Assembly (NCBI RefSeq): GCF_000295935.2
Contig: NZ_ALWO02000023.1
Location: forward strand, 434,001 to 498,000
Source: Indibacter alkaliphilus LW1
GTDB taxonomy: Bacteria > Bacteroidota > Bacteroidia > Cytophagales > Cyclobacteriaceae
Length of the DNA: 64,000 nt
Reading direction: 5' to 3'
Each line of letters opens with the position of its first letter. Within the stretch, counting starts at the first letter, position 1. A program made the translations under genes and the position numbers. Shown here in pieces: positions 7,567-16,467 of this stretch. The notes under the pieces are model-generated. The model saw only the letters and a program-made list of their open reading frames with translations, did no database searches and was not told the origin of the DNA.

Positions 7567-7935
7567 TTACCTTCTGTTTTCTCCCAAGGAAACTCCAAGA
7601 AGTGAATTGATCAAACCCAAGATCAGGCCAAACAATAAAGCCCACCAAAAGCCTCCTACAGAAAAACCGGGTACAATTTCAGCCGCAAGCATAATCAGTA
7701 GGGCATTGATAACCAATAAAAACAAACCTAAGGTAAAAACAGTGATAGGTATGGTAAGCAATATCAAAAGTGGTTTGACGGTAAGATTCAGGATAGCAAT
7801 CAAAGCTGCTACTACTATAGCTGTGACAAAAGACTCAACGACTACTCCTGGCAGGATATATTGAGTGATCAAAATAGCGATCCCGCCAAGCACAAGCTGG
7901 ATCAAAATATTTACGGCATCCTTTGAGTTGCTCAT
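7567..7935 (-). CDS. YvlD/phage holin 4-2 family membrane protein
   Basis: A 122-residue very hydrophobic protein with four predicted transmembrane helices: about residues 8-28, 32-52, 58-82 and 90-115. The pattern NLTVKPLLILLTIPITVF followed by INALLIMLA and a glycine-rich final helix is typical of the family labelled phage holin 4-2, which includes Bacillus YvlD. Despite that name these are chromosomal inner-membrane proteins in most genomes, and no phage genes lie near here. Function is unknown; some homologues are under envelope-stress control. It converges with the AlbA_2 gene. Confidence 0.82.
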   Translation of the reverse strand: MSNSKDAVNILIQLVLGGIAILITQYILPGVVVESFVTAIVVAALIAILNLTVKPLLILLTIPITVFTLGLFLLVINALLIMLAAEIVPGFSVGGFWWALLFGLILGLINSLLGVSLGENRR

Positions 7936-8084
7936 ATGATTTAAGAAATTTGATTTATTAGTTCAAGATAATGAGATTCATTCCTACCAAACAAATTGTA
8001 TTTACATTTTCGGACAAATTTTTCGGAAATGAACTGAAAATTGAACTGAAAAGAGAAAAATAGGCTTCCATTTATACACAAAAC

Positions 8085-8100
8085 TATGATCTTGATCATA
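8085..8100. promoter_or_regulatory. Palindrome resembling a CRP/FNR-family site upstream of the desaturase
   Basis: TATGATC-TT-GATCATA is a perfect inverted repeat with 7-base arms. Its core TGAT-N4-ATCA matches the half-site pattern of CRP/FNR-family operators. It lies about 70 bases before the predicted transcription start of the desaturase gene, a usual activator position. No regulator gene of that family is in the window, so assignment is inference. Confidence 0.35.
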
Positions 8101-8150
8101 AATCACATCCAAAATCCTGTTCATGATTTAAGTTTTCCGATTTATGGATT

Positions 8151-8158
8151 TATCTTTG
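8151..8158 (+). promoter_or_regulatory. Putative -7 element for the desaturase gene
   Basis: TATCTTTG matches the Bacteroidota consensus TAnnTTTG, 26 bases before the GTG start at 8185. Confidence 0.42.
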
Positions 8159-8184
8159 TTACAATTTAATCAAACAATTAATCA

Positions 8185-8934
8185 GTGATTCTAATTATCT
8201 TCTTCCTGCTGCATTGGTACTTCTCTTTGTTTTGCCAAAGTTTCTTCCTTCACCGCTACGCAGCCCACCAAATGTTTTCAATGACAAAATTCTGGGAAAG
8301 GTTTTTCTACATTTTCACCTGGATATGTCAAGGGAGCTCTTACCTATCACCTAGGGCCTATGCAGTGCTTCACAGAATGCATCATGCCTATTCTGATACT
8401 CCAAAAGACCCACATAGCCCACATCACACAGAAAATCTTTTTACCATGATGTGGAAAACAAAAAACATCTATAATGACTACTTCTCATTTAAGTTAAAGC
8501 CAGAGGAAAGGTTTTCAAAAGATGTTCCTGATTGGAATAAGTTTGATCTTTTTGCCGATTCCATGATCGCGAGAGTAGGTTGGGGTATGTTCTACGTCCT
8601 GATTTATGTACTGAGTATTTCTGTTTTTGAATTGGCCGGTACGCATTGGTGGATGTACTTTCTATTGCCGATTCATTTGATGATGGGGCCTGTTCATGGA
8701 GCTATTGTCAATTGGAGTGGACACAAATACGGTTACGCTAATTTTGATAATAATGATAAATCCAAAAACAGCTTATTACTCGATGTTTTGATGCTTGGAG
8801 AATTGTTCCAAAACAATCACCACAAACTTCCAAACAGACCTAATTTTGCTGTAAAGTGGTATGAGTTTGATCCTACCTACCCTATTGTAAAAATCCTTCA
8901 CTCCACAGGGATTATCAAGCTGAGAACTGCTTAA
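8185..8934 (+). CDS. Acyl-CoA/acyl-lipid desaturase
   Basis: A 249-residue membrane di-iron desaturase that should insert a double bond into fatty acyl chains using O2. The three histidine clusters are visible: HRYAAH (about residues 23-28), HRMHH (about 63-67) and NHHK near residue 212. Hydrophobic segments flank them (about 1-20, 35-55, 130-150, 155-180). It is shorter than eukaryotic stearoyl-CoA desaturases and has no cytochrome b5 domain, as usual in bacteria. The start is GTG: an in-frame TAA lies two codons upstream, so no ATG can be used. A -7 element lies 26 bases upstream, and a perfect CRP/FNR-like palindrome farther up suggests control by oxygen, carbon or temperature signals. A strong terminator follows. 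Confidence 0.88.
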   Translation: MILIIFFLLHWYFSLFCQSFFLHRYAAHQMFSMTKFWERFFYIFTWICQGSSYLSPRAYAVLHRMHHAYSDTPKDPHSPHHTENLFTMMWKTKNIYNDYFSFKLKPEERFSKDVPDWNKFDLFADSMIARVGWGMFYVLIYVLSISVFELAGTHWWMYFLLPIHLMMGPVHGAIVNWSGHKYGYANFDNNDKSKNSLLLDVLMLGELFQNNHHKLPNRPNFAVKWYEFDPTYPIVKILHSTGIIKLRTA

Positions 8935-8956
8935 ATAACCTTCAAAACACTTAATT

Positions 8957-8982
8957 AGCCCGGAAAATCCGGGCTTTTTTTT
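8957..8982 (+). terminator. Rho-independent terminator after the desaturase
   Basis: AGCCCGGA (8957-8964) pairs with TCCGGGCT (8968-8975) around AAA, followed by a run of eight T. Confidence 0.92.
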
Positions 8983-9122
8983 GCGCAAAAACCTAAGCTA
9001 TTAAAATTTTAACTACTTTAAATTTATTAAAATTTCCGTTTGAGGTAGAAAGTTTTAATACTTTTCTTGGATTTCACAAACTAAATCAATAAGTTGTGGA
9101 ACATTTAAAAACTTAAACACCA

Positions 9123-9488
9123 ATGAGAGAACTTACAAGAGCAGAAGAACAGATCATGCAGATCTTGTGGGATATCGAGAAAGGTTTTGTCAAAGATATC
9201 CTGGAAAAAATGTCAGAGCCCAAGCCGGCTTACAACACAGTATCGACTATCGTGAGGATACTCGAGCGTAAAGGTTTCGTGAGTCACAAAGCCTACGGCA
9301 AGTCACACGAATACTTCCCTATCGTCTCCAAAGACGAATACAGAAGTTTCACAATCAAAAATTTACTCACTGGTTATTTCAGTGGTTCGTTTTCTAAGTT
9401 GGCATCCTTCTTCGCGAAAGATAAAAACCTAGATGTGAAAGAACTCGAAAAAATCATGGATGAAGTCAAAGACGAAGTCAAAAAGTAA
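9123..9488 (+). CDS. BlaI/MecI/CopY-family transcriptional repressor
   Basis: A 121-residue winged-helix repressor. The N-terminal DNA-binding domain shows LTRAEEQIMQILWDIEKG and YNTVSTIVRILERKGFV (about residues 36-52), the hallmark recognition helix of the BlaI/MecI family. The C-terminal part (about 80-121) is a charged dimerisation helix region where family members are cut by their partner protease. The next gene, 3 bases downstream, is an M56-family membrane metallopeptidase, so this is the classical repressor/sensor-protease pair. No beta-lactamase gene is nearby; in Bacteroidota such pairs usually control envelope or copper-type stress genes instead. Which genes it controls is unknown; autoregulation is expected. 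Confidence 0.9.
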   Translation: MRELTRAEEQIMQILWDIEKGFVKDILEKMSEPKPAYNTVSTIVRILERKGFVSHKAYGKSHEYFPIVSKDEYRSFTIKNLLTGYFSGSFSKLASFFAKDKNLDVKELEKIMDEVKDEVKK

Positions 9489-9491
9489 ATT

Positions 9492-11117
9492 ATGGCCATA
9501 TGGGTTGACTATATATGGCAAAGTATTTTCTGTTCAGCTTTTCTTTATGGGATATATTTTATTTTCCTCAGAAACGAAAAAAAATTCAGCTTCAACAGAA
9601 TTTACTTACTCATAAGTCCCCTCATAGCCCTGATTTTACCATTGATTAATATTCCGGTTAGTTTTAAAAAGCCGAATATTTCTCTTGAACAAACAGAATT
9701 ATTTCGGGCGCTGGATAATTACTCAGCGCCCGAAAATTCTCTAACCACTTACGGACTTCCTGAAGTCATGGTACAAAGCTCCAAGCTTTCCATGCCCTGG
9801 ACATTTCAGGATTATTTTTTTCTTGCCTATCTAGTAATTGTATGTCTTCTGATTTTTAGAATTTTCTGGAGTTTCATCCAGATGAGAATGATCAAAGAAA
9901 GGGGATGGAGCTTTTCCACTTACGACATCAATCAAAAATATTTCTTGATTCCTACATTTGGGCTGGCTCCCATATTTTCCTTTTTTAATAAACTCTTCTG
10001 GGATGACACCTTAACATTGTCTCAACAAGAGGAAGCACAGATTTTAGAACATGAACTTACCCACATCAAAAAAGGACACTCCTATGATATCCTTTTTTAT
10101 CAATTTTTAACTACTGCTTTTTGGTTTAACCCCATGATTTTCTTGATGCAAAATGCCTTGATAGATGTTCATGAATATCAAGCTGATCAGGCTATTTTGA
10201 AAAAGCAAATGAACGCTCACGCTTATCCAAAGCTGATCGCTAAAATAGCTTTGAGAGGTTTAGATCTTTCCATAGGAAATTATTTCACCAGTTCAACTAC
10301 ACTCAAAAGAATCAAGATGATCAAGAAATCGGGACAGACAAAGACCTGGAAAATTTTTATCATCATTCCACTTTTACTAATGCTCATGGCTCTTGTCTCG
10401 ATGAAAACCGAATCCGGACAAAATCTACTCCAACAAAATTTCAATTTGGAAGATATCAAGTCTAAGTTAATCGCTTCTCAAGATTCTTTGGAAATTGGAA
10501 TAAAAGTCAAGAAACTCAATGCTCCTACCCATTACGAGCTTATTGGAATACTTGAGGAAGACAAGCTCAAAGCTCAAATTGGAGAATTGGAATATGAATT
10601 CAGTAATATCCAAACTGATGAAGATTATATCAAAGTCAGGGGATTGATTGAAAAACTCAGAAACTCATCTGTCATAACAAAGGATTATGGAGACTTGAAA
10701 AAAATAAGCACTGAATTGGATATAAAAGCCCAACCTGAAATTGGATTGGTGAATTGGTTTAACAGTTTAAAAGAACAGGTAGTACTTCCTAAAAAAGAAG
10801 AAAACCTTGGCCTTTTGGGAGGCAATTTGGTCGTTGAGTTTATAGTAAGCAGAGAAGGCCGAATAGAAAATCCAAGTATATCCCGTAGCCTTGGTGGTGG
10901 GCTTGAAGGGCAGTTGCTAGATTTATTGTTGTATACAGAGCTTGGAAACTGGACCCCTGCTGTTAAAAATAATGAACTGGTAGATTCTTTTCAGGTAATA
11001 TTTCTAAACTTCACAGAAGCAAAAGATCCACAAGAACCCTATCATATTTTCAGAGATTTTGAGCTTTCAGTCTTGGATATTGAAAACGGAAAGAATGCAA
11101 TAGATACGATTGAATGA
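9492..11117 (+). CDS. M56-family (BlaR1-like) membrane metallopeptidase with TonB-like C-terminus
   Basis: A 541-residue inner-membrane sensor protease. Transmembrane helices are seen near residues 8-26, 36-54, 106-128 and 288-305. The zinc motif is HELTH (His187-Glu188-His191), followed by NPMIFLMQNALIDVHEYQAD, which matches the M56 family. Instead of the penicillin-binding sensor domain of BlaR1, the periplasmic part ends in a TonB C-terminal-like fold: GGNLVVEFIVSREGRIENPS ... WTPAVKNNELVDSFQVIF. This architecture is frequent in Bacteroidota. The expected role is signal-driven cleavage of the BlaI-type repressor encoded immediately upstream. The signal is unknown. The gene has its own terminator downstream. 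Confidence 0.88.
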   Translation: MAIWVDYIWQSIFCSAFLYGIYFIFLRNEKKFSFNRIYLLISPLIALILPLINIPVSFKKPNISLEQTELFRALDNYSAPENSLTTYGLPEVMVQSSKLSMPWTFQDYFFLAYLVIVCLLIFRIFWSFIQMRMIKERGWSFSTYDINQKYFLIPTFGLAPIFSFFNKLFWDDTLTLSQQEEAQILEHELTHIKKGHSYDILFYQFLTTAFWFNPMIFLMQNALIDVHEYQADQAILKKQMNAHAYPKLIAKIALRGLDLSIGNYFTSSTTLKRIKMIKKSGQTKTWKIFIIIPLLLMLMALVSMKTESGQNLLQQNFNLEDIKSKLIASQDSLEIGIKVKKLNAPTHYELIGILEEDKLKAQIGELEYEFSNIQTDEDYIKVRGLIEKLRNSSVITKDYGDLKKISTELDIKAQPEIGLVNWFNSLKEQVVLPKKEENLGLLGGNLVVEFIVSREGRIENPSISRSLGGGLEGQLLDLLLYTELGNWTPAVKNNELVDSFQVIFLNFTEAKDPQEPYHIFRDFELSVLDIENGKNAIDTIE

Positions 11118-11187
11118 TGACTTTGCCCTGGTCCATCCGAAAAATTCAATTTACACCTAAGGAAGAACTTAAAATAAACATAAGTGT

Positions 11188-11220
11188 AAAGCCCCGAAAT
11201 TTTTCTCCGGGGCTTTTTTT
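11188..11220 (+). terminator. Rho-independent terminator between convergent genes
   Basis: AAAGCCCCG (11188-11196) pairs with CGGGGCTTT (11208-11216) and is followed by T residues. It ends the BlaI-M56 operon and sits against the stop of the convergent agmatinase-family gene. Confidence 0.9.
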
Positions 11221-11221
11221 A

Positions 11222-12289
11222 CTATTTTAAATTTAGCTTACCCTGAGAAGCTCCAAATAAGTTAGCCATTCTGTATAAAATCCTAGCTCCAACATTACCG
11301 TCCCACTCGTCACCTTCTACACCGGGAGCCACTTCTACCAAATCAAACCCGATAATTTTTTTACCTGATTTGACTACCTGCTTCATCAGGTATAAAATCT
11401 GCTCCATTTCAAAGCCCCCCGCCACAGGCGTACCGGTATTCGGACACAGTTTGGGGTCAAAGCCATCAATATCAATGGTGATATAAACATCTTCAGGTAA
11501 CTTACCGACAATATCATCACAGATTACCTTCCATGCTTTACCTTCATACATATTTTCCTTGATGTCCTTATCATAAAAAGTAGTAATCCTGTTGTTTTCC
11601 TTCGCAGTAATAGCTTCAGACTGACAATAATCCCTAATACCAACTTGCACTAATTTACTCAGCTGTGGAAGTTTCAATGCATTGTATGAGATTGAGGCAT
11701 GAGAATATTCAAAGTTCTCATAGGCTTTTCTCAAATCAGCGTGAGCATCAATTTGAAGCACTCCAAAACTATTGTACTCCTCAGACAAAGCCTTTATCAG
11801 TCCTAAGGGCGTACTGTGATCTCCTCCAATCAAAGCAACCATTTTACCTTTGGCCCTGTACTTTTTGGCTTGTTCATACACCCACTCATTCATTTCTTCA
11901 CAGGCATTGTTAATAATTTCAGGTACAGCAGCAAAACGCTCTGCTGAAATTGCCGGTGAGCCTTCTTCCAACCAATTGATATAGTTCCTTGCTAATATCC
12001 TGAAACTTGAGCTTTTGTCAGCAAGATCATCAGGAATTGGTAACATATAAATACCCATCTTCCAGGCATCATGAATATCCTGCTCAAATAAATCCACCTG
12101 ACTTGATGCCTGAAAAATTGCTTCCGGGCCTGATGCAGTACCTGAGGCATAAGATACAGTCACTTCCCAGGGCACCGGGATGATAATCAAATCGGCCGTC
12201 TCCTCGTCAAATGGCAAACCAAAAAGTGAGTCATAAGCTCCGACTCCATTAGGATCAAATTGTTCGATAATTTTATGTTTTAATGACAT
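11222..12289 (-). CDS. Agmatinase/formimidoylglutamase-family ureohydrolase
   Basis: A 355-residue binuclear manganese enzyme. The metal-binding motifs of the ureohydrolase family are all present: GGDHS (about residues 154-158), DAHADLR (about 179-185) and DIDGFDP (about 268-274). The family includes arginase, agmatinase, guanidinobutyrase and formimidoylglutamase. The length, longer than arginase, and the N-terminal extension before PVPWEVTVSYASGTASGP are like the Bacteroidota agmatinase-family proteins. If it acts on agmatine it would yield putrescine, which the DHS-like enzyme at 3440-4411 could use; this link is inference. No histidine-degradation genes are nearby, which argues weakly against formimidoylglutamase. 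Single-gene unit. Confidence 0.82.
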   Translation of the reverse strand: MSLKHKIIEQFDPNGVGAYDSLFGLPFDEETADLIIIPVPWEVTVSYASGTASGPEAIFQASSQVDLFEQDIHDAWKMGIYMLPIPDDLADKSSSFRILARNYINWLEEGSPAISAERFAAVPEIINNACEEMNEWVYEQAKKYRAKGKMVALIGGDHSTPLGLIKALSEEYNSFGVLQIDAHADLRKAYENFEYSHASISYNALKLPQLSKLVQVGIRDYCQSEAITAKENNRITTFYDKDIKENMYEGKAWKVICDDIVGKLPEDVYITIDIDGFDPKLCPNTGTPVAGGFEMEQILYLMKQVVKSGKKIIGFDLVEVAPGVEGDEWDGNVGARILYRMANLFGASQGKLNLK

Positions 12290-12401
12290 ATTTTAATTTT
12301 TGGGTTAAATAAAGGTTCTACAGAAAAAGCCTACCAGTACGAATATGTACTTTTAAGTAATCAATTACAAATAAAATAAAATACCAGATCAGTGAAGACG
12401 G

Positions 12402-12881
12402 CTATTGTAATATTTCCAGAAGATTACCGGTGTTTTGGCCAAGTAATTTCCAAGAATCAACTTCCAGTTCAATTTTTGCCAGCATTCCCGGGTTAAGGTT
12501 GATAAAAGGCTCTCCCGTTATGGTAGAAGTAAGTGTGCTTACTCCAGGGTTATGACCAATGACCAAGAGTGATTTGACTTCGTCATCCACGGCTAAGAGC
12601 AAATCCATGATTTTTTCAGGGCGGGCTTCATAAAGTTCTTTTTTAAATTCAACCTTTGAATTTGCATTTTTTTCCACAATTTGGGTAGTCATTTCCGTTC
12701 TGACAGCACTGCTGGAGAGGATTAAATCAAAATGCTCCATGTTCTGGTTTAAAATTTTAACCAATCTTTCCAATTGGGCTATCCCCCTATTAGTCAGGGA
12801 TCTGTTGAAATCGTTTGCCGCTCCAAAAGCCATTTCTGCCTCTCCATGGCGGAGAATATATAACATCTTCTTTGTAGACAT
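12402..12881 (-). CDS. sixA: SixA-like phosphohistidine phosphatase
   Basis: A 159-residue histidine phosphatase-superfamily protein, the size of SixA rather than of phosphoglycerate mutase. The catalytic RHGEAE motif (Arg11-His12) is at the N-terminus, LSSSAVRTEMTT (about 54-65) holds the second arginine, and LVIGHNPGVSTL (about 106-117) the second histidine. SixA removes phosphate from phosphohistidine on phosphotransfer proteins; in organisms without a matching phosphorelay the target is uncertain. There is no signal peptide, so the enzyme is cytoplasmic. It is divergent from topA and stands alone. Confidence 0.85.
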   Translation of the reverse strand: MSTKKMLYILRHGEAEMAFGAANDFNRSLTNRGIAQLERLVKILNQNMEHFDLILSSSAVRTEMTTQIVEKNANSKVEFKKELYEARPEKIMDLLLAVDDEVKSLLVIGHNPGVSTLTSTITGEPFINLNPGMLAKIELEVDSWKLLGQNTGNLLEILQ

Positions 12882-12948
12882 AGTTAGTATCCTGTTTAAG
12901 CCGATAAATAATTGAAATAATCATGCCAAGGATTGACGGTACATTCTT

Positions 12949-12956
12949 TAAATTTG
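12949..12956 (+). promoter_or_regulatory. Putative -7 element for topA
   Basis: TAAATTTG matches TAnnTTTG, 76 bases before the topA ATG. A TTGAC lies at 12933-12937 but the spacing is short for a -33 element. Confidence 0.35.
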
Positions 12957-13032
12957 GAAAGGAATAGAATGCCCTCTATTTTTAGGCTTTTATTAGAATG
13001 CTTAAGCGTTCAAATCTTTTAAATAATAGAAT

Positions 13033-15354
13033 ATGTCAAAAAATTTAGTCATCGTGGAATCGCCAGCCAAGGCGAAGACCATAGAAGGATACTTGGGAAA
13101 AGACTATAAGGTCACTTCCAGCTATGGTCATGTGAGAGATTTGCCAAAAGGTGATAAAGCGATTGATATAAAAAATAATTTCAAACCTACTTACGAGGTC
13201 ACAGCGGATAAAAAAGAAGTTATTAAGGAGCTTAAGAAGTTGGTCAAAAATTCCGAAACAGTGTACCTGGCAAGTGATGATGACCGTGAAGGGGAAGCTA
13301 TTTCCTGGCATCTCAAAGAAGTTTTGAACCTAAAGGATGAGAATACCAAAAGAATTGTATTTAGGGAAATCACTAAGACTGCAATCACCAAAGCCATAGA
13401 AAATCCCAGGACAATAGACCTGGACCTGGTCAATGCCCAGCAAGCCAGGAGAATATTGGACAGACTTGTAGGTTTTGAACTATCTCCAATACTCTGGAAA
13501 AAAATCAAAACAGGTCTTTCGGCAGGTAGAGTACAGTCTGTTGCTGTCAGATTGATAGTGGAAAGAGAAAGGGAAATTGAAAAATTCAAATCCAAATCCT
13601 CATACAGGATAACAGCGCTGTTTGACGTAGAAGGCAAGCAACTATCAGCAGAACTTCCCAAAAAATTTGAAAGTCAAGAAGAAGCTGAAGAATTTCTTAA
13701 AAAGTGTATTGGAGCTGATTTTTCTATTGAAAACCTTGAAACAAAACCTGGGAAAAAAACCCCTGCTGCACCTTTCACTACTTCAACTTTACAACAGGAA
13801 GCCAGTAGGAAACTTTATTTTTCTGTAGCTCAGACCATGTCTGTGGCTCAGAAGCTGTATGAAGCCGGTAAAATCACCTACATGAGAACTGATAGCGTTA
13901 ACCTTTCGGAAGATGCTATGGCAGCAGCTAAAAATGAAATCCATTCCGCTTACGGACCTGAATTTCATCAATCCAGGAAGTTCTCTACAAAATCTGAAGG
14001 TGCACAAGAGGCGCATGAAGCGATTAGGCCCACAGATTTTTCCAAGCATGAAGTGAGTGGGGACAGAAATGAACAGAGACTCTATGAACTGATCTGGAAA
14101 AGAGCAATAGCTTCACAAATGGCTGATGCCAAACTTGAAAAGACTACGGTAACTATAGGTATTTCTACTACGCCGGAAAAATTAAATGCCAACGGTGAGG
14201 TTATCAAATTTGAAGGTTTTCTCAAAGTCTATCTAGAAAGTACCGATGACGAACCTGAAGAAGAAGAAAGCGAAAACAAAGGTCTACTACCCCCATTAAA
14301 AGTAGGACAGGAACTTGACCTAGTAGAAATCAAAGGCCGCCAAAGTTTTACAAGACCAGCCCCAAGATTCACAGAGGCATCTTTGGTCAAAAAATTGGAA
14401 GAAATGGGCATAGGAAGACCTTCCACCTACGCACCTACCATTTCTACCATTCAAAAAAGAAACTATGTCATCAAAGAGTCTAGAGATGGTCAGGAAAGGG
14501 AATACTTGGAAATGAAAGTAAGTAAAGGCCAGTTTAACAAACAGACAAAAACCGAAACTGCCGGAGCCGATAAAAACAAACTTTTCCCGACCAATATTGC
14601 CATGGTTGTCAATGATTTCTTGGTTGAGCATTTTCCTACAGTTATTGATTTTTCATTTACCGCTACTGTAGAAAAAGAGTTTGATGAAATAGCCCATGGA
14701 GCTCAGAATTGGGAAGATATGATTTCAGACTTCTATGGTAAGTTTCACACAAGAGTGGAAGAAACAGCCAACGTAGCCCGAGCAGATATCAACAGTTCCA
14801 GGGATTTGGGAGTGGATCCAAAAACAGGAAAACCCGTGATCGCAAGACTGGGAAAATTTGGGCCTTTGGTACAGATTGGTGAGCAGGAAGATGAAGAAAA
14901 GCAATTTGCAAGTCTGAAAAAAGGCCAGTTTATCGAAAATATCACATTGGAAGATGCTTTGGAACTTTTCAAATTACCTAGGGATGTAGGCTATTTTGAG
15001 GATAAAAAGATCGTTGCGGCAATTGGACGATTCGGACCTTATCTTAGACATGATGGCAAATTTGTTTCCCTTGGAAAAGAGCATGATCCATTGAGTATCG
15101 AAGAGGATGTGGCCATTCAGCTCATCAAAGATAAAAGAGAGGCCGATGAGAAAAAGTATATCAAGAGCTTTGAGGAAAACAAAGACATACAGATACTTAA
15201 CGGAAGGTGGGGGCCCTATATCAAGTTCGGGAAAAACAACTTTAAAATTCCAAAAGATAAAGAAGCTGAAAGCTTAACTTATGCTGAAACAATAGAAATT
15301 ATTGAAAATCAGCCGACTAAGAAAAAAGGGAAATCTTTTGCTAAAAAGAAATAA
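13033..15354 (+). CDS. topA: DNA topoisomerase I (type IA)
   Basis: A 773-residue type IA topoisomerase that relaxes negative supercoils. The Toprim domain starts at the N-terminus (LVIVESPAKAKTIEGYLG) with the acidic SDDDREGEAISWHL cluster near residues 80-93. The active-site region is ITYMRTDSVNLS (about 282-293), where Tyr forms the covalent DNA link, followed by EAHEAIRPTD. GIGRPSTYAPTISTIQKRNY marks the rest of the core. The C-terminus carries three topoisomerase C-terminal repeats (around LGKFGPLVQIG, IGRFGPYLRHDGKFVSL and NGRWGPYIKFGKNNF) and a lysine-rich tail. It lacks the four-cysteine zinc ribbons of E. coli TopA, as is usual in this phylum. A clear terminator follows. Confidence 0.97.
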   Translation: MSKNLVIVESPAKAKTIEGYLGKDYKVTSSYGHVRDLPKGDKAIDIKNNFKPTYEVTADKKEVIKELKKLVKNSETVYLASDDDREGEAISWHLKEVLNLKDENTKRIVFREITKTAITKAIENPRTIDLDLVNAQQARRILDRLVGFELSPILWKKIKTGLSAGRVQSVAVRLIVEREREIEKFKSKSSYRITALFDVEGKQLSAELPKKFESQEEAEEFLKKCIGADFSIENLETKPGKKTPAAPFTTSTLQQEASRKLYFSVAQTMSVAQKLYEAGKITYMRTDSVNLSEDAMAAAKNEIHSAYGPEFHQSRKFSTKSEGAQEAHEAIRPTDFSKHEVSGDRNEQRLYELIWKRAIASQMADAKLEKTTVTIGISTTPEKLNANGEVIKFEGFLKVYLESTDDEPEEEESENKGLLPPLKVGQELDLVEIKGRQSFTRPAPRFTEASLVKKLEEMGIGRPSTYAPTISTIQKRNYVIKESRDGQEREYLEMKVSKGQFNKQTKTETAGADKNKLFPTNIAMVVNDFLVEHFPTVIDFSFTATVEKEFDEIAHGAQNWEDMISDFYGKFHTRVEETANVARADINSSRDLGVDPKTGKPVIARLGKFGPLVQIGEQEDEEKQFASLKKGQFIENITLEDALELFKLPRDVGYFEDKKIVAAIGRFGPYLRHDGKFVSLGKEHDPLSIEEDVAIQLIKDKREADEKKYIKSFEENKDIQILNGRWGPYIKFGKNNFKIPKDKEAESLTYAETIEIIENQPTKKKGKSFAKKK

Positions 15355-15358
15355 ATTC

Positions 15359-15391
15359 AAAAAGCTGTCATTCTGAAATGGCAGCTTTTTT
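15359..15391 (+). terminator. Rho-independent terminator after topA
   Basis: AAAAAGCTGTCATT pairs with AATGGCAGCTTTTT around CTGA with one G-U pair, ending in six T. Confidence 0.92.
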
Positions 15392-15489
15392 CATTCCTAC
15401 CCACTTTTTTATTTTTTCAATTTATTTGCTCCTATTATCAAATCTCTAGTATATTTTTTAATTTAAAGATCGAACCATATACAGACACT

Positions 15490-16467
15490 ATGAACATACA
15501 GGTAATTGGAATAATTCTTCTTTCGCTGAGCGGCTTATTGATAGCATTTTCACAATTCAAAAATAGGTCAAGAGTAGAAGTCAAAGAAGACGATACCTTG
15601 GACCATATCAAGGGGATGTATATACTTAAGACCCCTTATGAAAAGTTGGTTATTGCTTACTTTGGACTTATGATTTTAGCGGCTATTGCCGATTGGATAA
15701 TTGGTGGCAACCCTGAGAAACTCAATCTGTTTTTTTTCCTAATTTCTGCCTGCGCATTTCTTATTTTTCTTTACAAGCTGGGCATGTCATTTATTGAACA
15801 GGTAAAATTTAAATGGCCTACTCTTGTTTACGTGCTTCTCAATTGTGGAATAGCGGCCCTAGTTTATATATTTATGAGTTCTCCGGTAGAAAAAATGGAA
15901 GCAGCCTTGGAGTATCTACTCACTTTCCATTTGTTAGGAATGATTTTGGGACTGGGTGGAACTCTGATTTTGGATATTTTGATCTTCCATTTCTTAAGAA
16001 ATTTTAAAATCAATTCCTCAGAGGCTGTCATCATGCACTTGATTTCGCAGTTGATCATATTGGGATTGGTTTTACTTTTAGTCACAGGAGTAGCTATTTA
16101 CCTGACAGATATGGATGGTTACAACAGTAATCCTCGATTTTTGATGAAAATGACAGCCGTTTTGGTCTTGAGCATCAATGGAGTTTTCCTCAATTTTTTC
16201 ATGATGCCAAAAATTGAAAAACTTTCACTTGTGGAAGAGGATCTTGAAGAAGATCAGACTTTGAAGCGTGTAGCGTTTGCGGTTGGAGGAGTTTCAATGG
16301 TCAGCTGGCTTGCTGCATTTACTTTTGCAATGGTCAAAGACCTTGGGGCATTTACTTACATACAAATGCTTATACCATACCTAGCCCTTGTTCTTACAGC
16401 GATTGGAGGCGGACAGTTTACCAAAAAGAAGATGGAAAAAGAGGTAAAAAATGAAAGTGAATCATGA
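15490..16467 (+). CDS. Multi-pass membrane protein of unknown function
   Basis: A 325-residue integral membrane protein with about nine hydrophobic segments, including residues 2-20, 55-73, 80-98, 110-128, 138-165, 180-205, 222-240, 258-280 and 292-310. A charged loop (RSRVEVKEDDTLDHIK) follows the first helix and the C-terminus is a short basic/acidic tail. I do not recognise a family with confidence; the even spacing of helices fits an uncharacterised Bacteroidota membrane protein. The stop overlaps the start of the sirtuin gene by four bases (ATGA), so the two are translationally coupled. A regulatory or metabolic link with lysine deacylation is possible but unproven. Confidence 0.75.
   Translation: MNIQVIGIILLSLSGLLIAFSQFKNRSRVEVKEDDTLDHIKGMYILKTPYEKLVIAYFGLMILAAIADWIIGGNPEKLNLFFFLISACAFLIFLYKLGMSFIEQVKFKWPTLVYVLLNCGIAALVYIFMSSPVEKMEAALEYLLTFHLLGMILGLGGTLILDILIFHFLRNFKINSSEAVIMHLISQLIILGLVLLLVTGVAIYLTDMDGYNSNPRFLMKMTAVLVLSINGVFLNFFMMPKIEKLSLVEEDLEEDQTLKRVAFAVGGVSMVSWLAAFTFAMVKDLGAFTYIQMLIPYLALVLTAIGGGQFTKKKMEKEVKNESES

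Noticed and set aside
7567-7935. Phage holin label
   Set aside because: The family name is historical; there are no phage structural, lysis or integrase genes nearby, so no prophage is called.
13191-13661. 156-codon minus-strand open frame
   Set aside because: Inside topA on the opposite strand; serine-rich composition is typical of an antisense shadow.
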